A stretch of DNA of 5,387 bases from assembly GCA_023458835.1 (NCBI GenBank), contig JAEWWY010000004.1, positions 1 through 5,387 on the forward strand, written 5' to 3'. This stretch comes from Bacillota bacterium (GTDB lineage Bacteria > Bacillota > Clostridia > Christensenellales > Aristaeellaceae). The notes under the pieces are model-generated. The model was not told the DNA's origin, made no database searches, and saw only the letters and a program-made list of their open reading frames with translations. The translations under genes and the position numbers were made by a program. This document shows, piece after piece, positions 1 through 5,387 of this stretch. The stretch's first letter is position 1; every line of letters starts with the position of its first letter.

Positions 1-3000
1 TCGCTGATCCAAAAGGATGGGCTGGACGTAGGCCGGATGCTGGTGGTAACATTCACCAGGGCCGCAGCCGCGGAGATGCGGGAGCGCATTTTGAAAGCGC
101 TGAATGAGGCGGCGGATGCGCAGGAGCCGCTTCGGGAGCAGGCGCTGAAGGTGGACCGGGCATCCATCAGCACGCTGCATGTGTTTTGCGGTCAAGTGAT
201 CAGGGAACATTTCCAGGCTGCCGGACTGGATCCCACGGCGAGGCTGATTGAGGGCGGAGAGCAGGAGGCGCTGTACCATCAGGCGCTGGATGATGCGCTT
301 TTGGCGGCTTATGAGGAAGGAAAGCCTGGATTTCTGGAGCTGTCGGAGCAGTTTGAGGATAAGGATATCAAGGAGATGGCCGATGATCTGTATCGGTTCT
401 TGATGTCCCTGCCGGAGCCCTGGCGCTGGCTTCACCAGCGGATGGCAGACTTCCCAAATGAGGAGGAAATCAGGCATCATCCCTGGGCCGCGCAGTTCGC
501 CAAAAGTATCGCGTTGCAGTTGGAAGGCGGCCTGGATGCCGCCAATGGGTTGCTGTCCATGCTGGATGATCCCTTTGCCGATCCGGCGTACGAAGAAATC
601 CTTCGGGCAGACATCCGCCAAATTGAGCTGCTTGTGATGGCAGCGGGGCAATCTATGGATACGCTGCGCGGAGCCTGGGAGCAGCGGAATTTCCCCCGGT
701 TTCCGTCCATGCGCAAAAAGAGTCCGGAGACCATGGCCTGGGGAGACAATTTAAAGAATCAGCGGACCAGAATCCGGGAAGGTATGGGAAAAATTCTGGA
801 AAGCGTACCAAAGGATATGGTCCAGGCGGCCAAGGACATCTTACATACTATGCCCGCCCTGCGGGCGCTAATGCGCCTGGCCAGGAAGGTTTGCAGGCGG
901 TATGGGGAGCTGAAACGGGAAAAGAATGTATATGATTTCAATGATCTGGAGCATAAAACGCTTGCCGTTTTGAAACGGCCGGAATTGCGCGAAGCGGTGC
1001 GCAGCCGGTTTGACGCGGTATTCATCGACGAGTATCAGGATATCTCCGGCATCCAGGAAGCCATCTTGCAAGCGGTGCACGGCGGACGCGGCCTGTTCCT
1101 GGTAGGTGATGTCAAGCAGAGCATCTATCGCTTCCGCCTGGCCGATCCCACGCTGTTTCTGCAAAAATCCAGGGAGGCCTCCCTAGAGGAAGACGCGCCC
1201 TTCCGCCGCATCAGCCTGCAGGAAAACTTTCGCTGCGCAAGGCCGGTAATAGATGCTGTGAACTTGGTATTCGAAAGCGTCATGCGGGAAGATGTAACGG
1301 AGATCGGCTATGACAGCGAAGCAAAGCTGATCCCGGGCCGGGCGCCCGGCGAAGATTTTCCGGTGGAGCTGCATGTTTTGCACCCATCGGAAGAGGAAGC
1401 GGAGGAAGAAACTGAGGGGGAAGAAACGCCAACCCGCGCAGAGCGAGAAGCCCGTCGCGCCGCCCGATGCATCCGACGGCTGATGAATCAGCAATTTATG
1501 GATAAGGAAACAGGTAAACTTCGGCCATTCCGGTGGCGGGATATCGCGGTGCTTTTGCCCAAAGCGAAAAACACCGCGCGCCTTGTGGCCGAAGTATTCG
1601 CCAGGGAAGGCATCCCTGTTTATTCCGAAGCGGATGAGGAATACTTCGGCCTTCCGGAAATCGCTACCATGATGGCGCTTTTGCAGGTGCTGGACAACCC
1701 CCTGCAGGATATTCCTTTACTCACGACGCTGCGCAGCCCCTGCTTCTCCGTAGATGAGGAAACGCTTGCCATGATCAGGCTTATGCTGCCGGGAAGAGAC
1801 ATCCCTTTTCATGCCGCATTCTTTCACTGTGCCATGCAAAACGGCCCGGTGGGCCAGCTATGTGTCTCTATTGCGGAGAAGCTGGAAAGCTGGCGTTTTT
1901 TATCCCGAAGCCTGCCTTTGGATAAGCTGCTGTGGCAATTGCTGTTGCAGACAGGAATATATACAAGATCAGGGGCTTTGCCCGCCGGTGAGGCGCGGCA
2001 GGCAAATTTGCGGCTTTTGTGCGAGCGGGCAGCAGCTTATGGGCAATCCCAGGGGGAGGGACTTCACGGCTTTCTGACCCACGGGGAGAACCTGAAAAAG
2101 TCCGGCGACGCCATCACCGCCAAGGTGCTGGGGGAAACAGAGGATGTGGTGCGCATCATGACCATTCACAAAAGCAAGGGGCTGGAATTCCCGGCCGTGG
2201 TGGTCATGGAACTGGGCAGTAAAATGCATGTATCCGGCCATGCCTCACCCATCAAAATCCATCGGGAATTGGGCCTTGGGATCCCCTGCATCCATCCGGA
2301 GGAGCGAATCCGCATGAAAACGCTGGTGGAAAAATCCATTGCACAAAAAGCCCAGGGTGAGGAAAAGGCGGAGAGGGCGCGGCTCCTGTACGTGGCCATG
2401 ACCAGGGCACGGGAGAGGCTGATTTTGATCGGTACTGCTTCCGGCAAGGACCCTGTTCAGAAATGGGCCATGACTCCCGGCTCCTACCGCGTGTTTAAGG
2501 CGGGCAGCATGCTGGACTGGATCGCCCAGGCAGCCTATACCCTGCCGGAAGCAGCGGCTCTTCGGTCATGGAATGAAGACTTTTCCACAGGGAAGCAGGA
2601 AACAGAAGTGGAAAATGAAAAGAAATACACAACTTCCACAGGTTTTCCACAGGATCGGATGCCTTGGAATATCCGTGTTTGGAGCGAATCGGAAGGAAGC
2701 AGTGTGGAAAAAAAAGAAAATATCCACACCCAGACATCCCGTTTATTGTCGGAAGATACGCGTTTGATCTCCCCCCAAACCGCCCGGCGGCTCTCCATGA
2801 AAGCGGCAGGGGAAGTGTCCAGGCTGCCTTTGAAGACATCCGTTACTTCCCTGTGCAAACAGCGTCTATTGCCCGGCTTCCTGCCCGGTGAAGGGGAAGA
2901 GACTCCGGAGCTCAAGGCAAGGCCGGAGGAGCTGGCGCTGCCGCTTCGTTTGTCTCCCCTGCCGGCCCGGCCCGGTTTTCTGGAGAAAAAGGCCGTAAGC

Positions 3001-3537
3001 CCCGCAGACCTGGGCACAGCCACCCACAAGGCGCTGGGATGCCTGCCCCTTGCGCCATTGAAGGATGCCCGCGGGGAAGCGATGCGCCTTGCTCTTTTGC
3101 AGGGCTTGGACCAGTTATCCCTTCAGGGGCTGCTCACCCCCGGCCAGCGGGAAGGGCTGTACGTAGACTGGCTCCAGTTCTTTTTTGAAAGCGATTGGGG
3201 CCAACGGCTCCTGCGGGCGGAAAAGGTTCACCGGGAATGGGCCTTCAATCTGCGCCTGAACCGGGAACCGCTGATGCTGGTCCAGGGCGTGATCGACTGC
3301 TGTTTTATAGAGGAAGGCGCCTGGGTGCTCATCGACTATAAAACGGATTTTGTCAAGGATGAGAAGGCGGTCTTTGCCCGCTATGAGCCCCAGTTGCAGC
3401 TATACCGCCGCGCGCTTGCGGAGATCACCGGCATCCCCGTAAGGGAAGCAGTGATCTTTCTCCTGCGCAGCGCTCAGGGGCTCCGCCCCGAGACCCCCGC
3501 TCAAGGGATGAAACCCCTTGAGAATCCCCAATTTTGA
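1..3537 (+). CDS. addA: AddA, ATP-dependent helicase/nuclease subunit A (5' partial)
   Basis: AddA is the UvrD-like (SF1A) helicase and nuclease subunit of AddAB, which unwinds and resects double-strand breaks for RecA loading in the cytoplasm. The reading frame is open from base 1. Codons before the Met at 37 already fit the family, so that Met is internal and the Q motif and Walker A lie upstream. Counting from that Met, I see motif Ia (TFTRAAAAEMR, 5-15), motif Ib (STLHVF, 45-50), Walker B DEYQD (331-335), motif III (VGDVKQSIYRFR, 356-367), motif IV (QENFRC, 395-400), motif V (TIHKSKGLEFP, 709-719) and motif VI (LLYVAMTRARERL, 783-795). The C-terminal RecB-type nuclease domain has H997, D1087 (GVID), the DYKTD motif (D1100, K1102) and QLQLY (1119-1123), so it looks active. 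An acidic stretch (451-463) is common in the family. The linker at about 845-925 is poorly conserved. AddB is usually encoded just upstream, outside this window. Confidence 0.97.
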   Translation, partial: SLIQKDGLDVGRMLVVTFTRAAAAEMRERILKALNEAADAQEPLREQALKVDRASISTLHVFCGQVIREHFQAAGLDPTARLIEGGEQEALYHQALDDALLAAYEEGKPGFLELSEQFEDKDIKEMADDLYRFLMSLPEPWRWLHQRMADFPNEEEIRHHPWAAQFAKSIALQLEGGLDAANGLLSMLDDPFADPAYEEILRADIRQIELLVMAAGQSMDTLRGAWEQRNFPRFPSMRKKSPETMAWGDNLKNQRTRIREGMGKILESVPKDMVQAAKDILHTMPALRALMRLARKVCRRYGELKREKNVYDFNDLEHKTLAVLKRPELREAVRSRFDAVFIDEYQDISGIQEAILQAVHGGRGLFLVGDVKQSIYRFRLADPTLFLQKSREASLEEDAPFRRISLQENFRCARPVIDAVNLVFESVMREDVTEIGYDSEAKLIPGRAPGEDFPVELHVLHPSEEEAEEETEGEETPTRAEREARRAARCIRRLMNQQFMDKETGKLRPFRWRDIAVLLPKAKNTARLVAEVFAREGIPVYSEADEEYFGLPEIATMMALLQVLDNPLQDIPLLTTLRSPCFSVDEETLAMIRLMLPGRDIPFHAAFFHCAMQNGPVGQLCVSIAEKLESWRFLSRSLPLDKLLWQLLLQTGIYTRSGALPAGEARQANLRLLCERAAAYGQSQGEGLHGFLTHGENLKKSGDAITAKVLGETEDVVRIMTIHKSKGLEFPAVVVMELGSKMHVSGHASPIKIHRELGLGIPCIHPEERIRMKTLVEKSIAQKAQGEEKAERARLLYVAMTRARERLILIGTASGKDPVQKWAMTPGSYRVFKAGSMLDWIAQAAYTLPEAAALRSWNEDFSTGKQETEVENEKKYTTSTGFPQDRMPWNIRVWSESEGSSVEKKENIHTQTSRLLSEDTRLISPQTARRLSMKAAGEVSRLPLKTSVTSLCKQRLLPGFLPGEGEETPELKARPEELALPLRLSPLPARPGFLEKKAVSPADLGTATHKALGCLPLAPLKDARGEAMRLALLQGLDQLSLQGLLTPGQREGLYVDWLQFFFESDWGQRLLRAEKVHREWAFNLRLNREPLMLVQGVIDCCFIEEGAWVLIDYKTDFVKDEKAVFARYEPQLQLYRRALAEITGIPVREAVIFLLRSAQGLRPETPAQGMKPLENPQF
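2581..2728. promoter_or_regulatory. Cluster of DnaA-box-like 9-mers inside addA (tentative)
   Basis: Seen directly: TTTTCCACA occurs on the + strand at 2581-2589 and 2643-2651, and on the - strand at 2703-2711. ATATCCACA lies at 2720-2728. Weaker relatives are ACTTCCACA (2632-2640) and, on the - strand, TTTTCCACT (2607-2615). The DnaA box consensus is TTATCCACA, so the exact copies and the ATATCCACA each differ from it at one base. The copies fall in different codon phases and orientations, so they are not the trace of a peptide repeat. The stretch codes for the variable linker between the helicase and nuclease parts of AddA. A DnaA-binding role is inference only; no origin-type AT-rich unwinding element or dnaA/dnaN neighbour is present. 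Confidence 0.3.
3473..3492 (+). other. GC-rich hairpin in the last codons of addA
   Basis: CTC (3473-3475) and GGGGC (3477-3481) pair with GCCCC (3485-3489) and GAG (3490-3492). This gives an eight-base-pair stem with one bulged A at 3476 and a three-base TCC loop. It lies in codons for the C-terminal tail of AddA, after the nuclease motifs, and is followed eight bases later by a second hairpin. No U-tract follows, so it is not an intrinsic terminator by itself. It may shape mRNA stability or be a chance product of GC-rich coding. Confidence 0.35.
3500..3522 (+). other. Perfect 8-bp hairpin at the addA/PHP-gene junction
   Basis: CTCAAGGG (3500-3507) and CCCTTGAG (3515-3522) form a perfect eight-base-pair stem around a seven-base loop. 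It ends 15 bases before the end of addA. The only T-run nearby is TTTT at 3532-3535, nine bases after the stem, which is too short and too far for a classical intrinsic terminator. A weak terminator, an mRNA processing or stability element, or a chance structure are all possible. The downstream gene starts 41 bases after the stem. Confidence 0.4.
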
Positions 3538-3549
3538 TTAGTTACTTGC

Positions 3550-3558
3550 AGGAAAGGG
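3550..3558 (+). promoter_or_regulatory. Ribosome binding site of the PHP gene; decides the start
   Basis: AGGAAAGGG lies five bases before the ATG at 3564, with a TATAT spacer. It favours this ATG over the in-frame TTG at 3534, which overlaps the addA stop and has no purine-rich site in front of it (the bases before it are AATCCCCAATT). Confidence 0.7.
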
Positions 3559-3563
3559 TATAT

Positions 3564-4382
3564 ATGAATACGGGAAGCAATCGGAAAATGGACTACCATC
3601 TTCACAGCACCCACTCCATGGACGGCCGTCAGACGCTGGAAGAAATATGTCAGAGGGCCCTGGTCCTTGGCCTTGCGGAAATTTGCATCACAGACCATAT
3701 TGAGCCCCATCACCCTGACCCCGGCGTGGACAAGCCGCCCATTTTTGACAATTGGCTTAGGGATTTAGCTGCCGCGCGGGAAAAATATCCGGCCCTTATT
3801 GTCCGTCAGGGGATCGAGATCGGCGACAACGCGCCTTACCGGGAAGAGATCGCAGCCACCCTGGATGCGCTGCCTTTGGATTTCCGACTCCTGTCGCTGC
3901 ACCTGGTGGATAATATGGACCCTTTCCACCCCGAATACTTTGAAGGCAAAACGCAAATGCAGGCTTACCGGCGCTATGCGGAACAACGGATGGAAAGCAT
4001 ACTTCATTTTCAGGATTACGACGCCATCGCCCACCTGGGCTATGTAGGCAAGTTCGCCCCCTACCCGCCGGATATCCGCCCCATGCGTTACCATCACGCG
4101 CCGGATGCCATCGATACGCTGCTTAAGCATCTGGCTGAGAAGGGAAAGGCCCTTGAAATCAATGCTTCCGGCCTGAGGGAAACCGACAGCCCCATTCCCG
4201 GCGCGGATATCATCAGACGCTTCCTGGAGCTTGGCGGTGAATTTTTCACCTTCGGCTCCGACGCCCACCAAACCGGCCACATGTATCTGCACGTGGAACG
4301 CGCCAAGGAAATCGCCAAAAGCTGCGGAGCCCGCTGGCAGCTTTCCTTTGAACGGCGCAAAGGACGTGCCTTTGCCATTTGA
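3564..4382 (+). CDS. PHP-domain phosphoesterase, histidinol-phosphatase (HisJ/HisK) family
   Basis: This is a 272-residue protein, close to the usual length of HisK-type histidinol-phosphatases. It carries a single polymerase-and-histidinol-phosphatase (PHP) domain, a trinuclear-metal phosphoesterase barrel. The expected nine metal ligands can all be assigned: H12 and H14 (HLHS), D20, H45 (ITDH), E85 (GIEIG), H113 (SLH), H157 (AHLG), and D233 and H235 (GSDAH). It has no signal peptide or membrane segment, so it should be cytoplasmic. In known family members the reaction is removal of phosphate from L-histidinol phosphate, the penultimate step of histidine synthesis. Many PHP relatives act on other phosphoesters, and no his gene is visible here, so the substrate is open. 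The ATG at 3564 was chosen for its ribosome binding site; a TTG at 3534 would add ten residues not resembling the domain. The gap to addA is 26 bases with no clear promoter, suggesting co-transcription. Confidence 0.9.
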   Translation: MNTGSNRKMDYHLHSTHSMDGRQTLEEICQRALVLGLAEICITDHIEPHHPDPGVDKPPIFDNWLRDLAAAREKYPALIVRQGIEIGDNAPYREEIAATLDALPLDFRLLSLHLVDNMDPFHPEYFEGKTQMQAYRRYAEQRMESILHFQDYDAIAHLGYVGKFAPYPPDIRPMRYHHAPDAIDTLLKHLAEKGKALEINASGLRETDSPIPGADIIRRFLELGGEFFTFGSDAHQTGHMYLHVERAKEIAKSCGARWQLSFERRKGRAFAI

Positions 4383-4400
4383 CCGGCCGCCTTCCGGAAA

Positions 4401-4407
4401 GAAGGGG
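4401..4407 (+). promoter_or_regulatory. Ribosome binding site of the phosphodiesterase gene
   Basis: GAAGGGG lies seven bases before the ATG at 4415. It supports this start, which also places the family's first metal ligand (D9 in ISLDG) at the usual distance from the N-terminus. The 32-base gap after the PHP gene shows no promoter or terminator. Confidence 0.65.
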
Positions 4408-4414
4408 ATATATC

Positions 4415-5387
4415 ATGCGCCTTTTGCTTATCTCCCTGGATGGGCTGTGGGAAAAGGATTTTTCCCTGCTGGAAAGCATGCCCTGTATAGGAGCACTGAT
4501 CCGGTCGGGCATTTCCTGCAAAAAGGTTCAGACCGTCTATCCCGCACTCACCTATCCCGTGCATGCCACCATCCTTACGGGCTGTCTGCCGCAGGCGCAT
4601 GGAATCGCTCATAACCAGCCCTTTTCTCCCGGCCTTGCGCCCACAGACAGGCCCTGGTACTGGGAAGCCTCGCAGATAAAGCGGCCCACGATACATGAGC
4701 TTGTCCATGAAAAAGGCGGCAAAACAGCTTCCATTCTCTGGCCCTTAACGGGCAAGAGCCCCTACATTCATTGGAATTTTCCCGAAGTCCTGGCCCTTCC
4801 AGGGGAAAATCAAACCTTGAAAATGCTGCGTTATGGCAGCGCTCTATGGATATTGGCCATGGAAGCGCGCTATGGCCGGCAGCGCAAAAGCATTCATCAG
4901 CCGGACCTGGACGACTATGCTACGCTGCTTGCGGAAAAATTGCTTTTTCTAAGACGCCCGCCGGACTTTTTAAGCCTGCATCTGGTAGATTGCGATGAAA
5001 TGCGTCACCTATACGGCGCAGACAGCCCGGAGGCAAAGGAGTCCATCCAGCGGCTGGACCGGCGGGTGGGGAAGCTTTTAACCTCCCTGGACAGGCGGCG
5101 TCTATATGGGGATACGTTTGTGGCACTGGTCAGCGATCACGGCCTGTGGGATGTGAGCCATTCCATATCGCTGGATGAATCGCTGAAAAAGGCGGGGCTT
5201 TTGGATATCTGCCGCGCCCAGTCTACCGGTATGGGCGCGTACCTTCACCTGATCGATGGCCCGGCGGAAAATATGGACCGGGTTCTCCTGTTTTTGGAGG
5301 AGAATAAGAGCAGCTTGGGCATTTCAAGGGTATATGGAAATAGGGAGCTTCGGGAGATGGGCGCGGGTCAAAGCATCCGCCTGGCGG
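4415..5387 (+). CDS. Alkaline-phosphatase-superfamily protein, type I phosphodiesterase/nucleotide pyrophosphatase-like (3' partial)
   Basis: The frame stays open for 324 codons and is cut by the window end. The N-terminus (MRLLLISLDG) gives the first metal ligand D9 and is not a signal peptide, so the protein is probably cytoplasmic. The segment YPALTYPVHATILTG (42-56) matches the nucleophile region of the phosphodiesterase/nucleotide pyrophosphatase family, with T46 as the likely nucleophile, and is followed by the typical PQAHGI (59-64). D194 and H198 (DEMRH) fit the second metal-binding pair, and D241 and H242 (SDHG) the third. H249 or H278 could supply the last ligand. These enzymes cleave phosphodiester, pyrophosphate or phosphomonoester bonds using two zinc-type metal ions. 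The substrate cannot be told from sequence. The DxxxRH form, in place of the common DxxGH, resembles what I remember of a Bacillota subfamily, so it is not by itself a defect. The gene follows the PHP gene by 32 bases and is likely in the same transcript. Confidence 0.88.
   Translation, partial: MRLLLISLDGLWEKDFSLLESMPCIGALIRSGISCKKVQTVYPALTYPVHATILTGCLPQAHGIAHNQPFSPGLAPTDRPWYWEASQIKRPTIHELVHEKGGKTASILWPLTGKSPYIHWNFPEVLALPGENQTLKMLRYGSALWILAMEARYGRQRKSIHQPDLDDYATLLAEKLLFLRRPPDFLSLHLVDCDEMRHLYGADSPEAKESIQRLDRRVGKLLTSLDRRRLYGDTFVALVSDHGLWDVSHSISLDESLKKAGLLDICRAQSTGMGAYLHLIDGPAENMDRVLLFLEENKSSLGISRVYGNRELREMGAGQSIRLA

Noticed and set aside
1..36. Start of addA at the ATG at 37
   Set aside because: The upstream codons are open and fit AddA, and starting at 37 would leave the helicase without Walker A. 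The gene simply enters from outside the window.
852..866. A small GC hairpin (GCCCGC / GCGGGC with a three-base loop) in addA
   Set aside because: It is short, within coding sequence, with no T-run or regulatory context.
1337..1350. A perfect 14-base palindrome (GCCGGGCGCCCGGC) inside addA
   Set aside because: It codes for ordinary linker residues, is isolated, and is expected from time to time in GC-rich DNA. There is no promoter context for an operator.
1811..2222. Short + strand frames in other phases inside addA (1811-2077, 2019-2222)
   Set aside because: They overlap the helicase domain that is conserved in the main frame and lack ribosome binding sites and domain content.
2535..3029. 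A 164-codon open frame on the - strand inside addA
   Set aside because: It is opposite a frame with continuous AddA similarity and has a low-complexity, motif-free translation. The same reasoning applies to the other antisense frames inside addA and the PHP gene (for example 3765-4292).
3534..3564. Possible promoter (TTGATT at 3534, TATATA at 3559) before the PHP gene
   Set aside because: The spacing would be 19 bases and the -10-like element overlaps the ATG, so transcription would start inside the gene. The T/A bases are better explained as the spacer of the ribosome binding site.
4094..4708. A 204-codon open frame on the - strand across the end of the PHP gene and the start of the phosphodiesterase gene
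   Set aside because: It lies opposite two genes with clear family motifs, and its translation has no recognisable domain. Long antisense frames are common in GC-rich coding DNA.

Overview
The window holds three genes, all on the + strand, closely spaced and probably co-transcribed. There is no RNA gene, mobile element, CRISPR array or long non-coding stretch. The host is most likely a moderately GC-rich member of the Bacillota (Clostridia-like). The evidence is an AddA-type helicase-nuclease rather than RecB, G-rich Shine-Dalgarno sites, and a HisJ/HisK-type PHP protein. The genus cannot be told from this sequence.

Layout. Bases 1-3537 are most of addA, the helicase-nuclease subunit of the AddAB double-strand-break repair enzyme; its 5' end, with the Walker A motif, lies upstream of the window. 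After a 26-base gap comes a PHP-domain metallophosphoesterase of the histidinol-phosphatase (HisJ/HisK) family (3564-4382). After a further 32 bases comes an alkaline-phosphatase-superfamily protein of the type I phosphodiesterase/nucleotide pyrophosphatase group (4415 to the window end, where it is cut off). Both downstream genes have a good ribosome binding site and no visible promoter of their own, so expression from an upstream addB/addA promoter is the simplest reading.

How they work together. AddA has a clear role in recombinational repair. The two downstream genes encode predicted cytoplasmic metal-dependent phosphoesterases with unknown substrates, and nothing visible ties them mechanistically to AddAB. 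No histidine-biosynthesis gene is visible next to the PHP gene, so the histidinol-phosphatase label is a family name rather than a demonstrated role.

I do not see a convincing new biological system. The most unusual signal is a cluster of DnaA-box-like 9-mers inside the variable linker-coding part of addA (about 2581-2728): three exact TTTTCCACA copies about 60 bases apart, in both orientations and in different codon phases, plus an ATATCCACA. A second feature is a pair of hairpins formed by the last codons of addA, just before the PHP gene.
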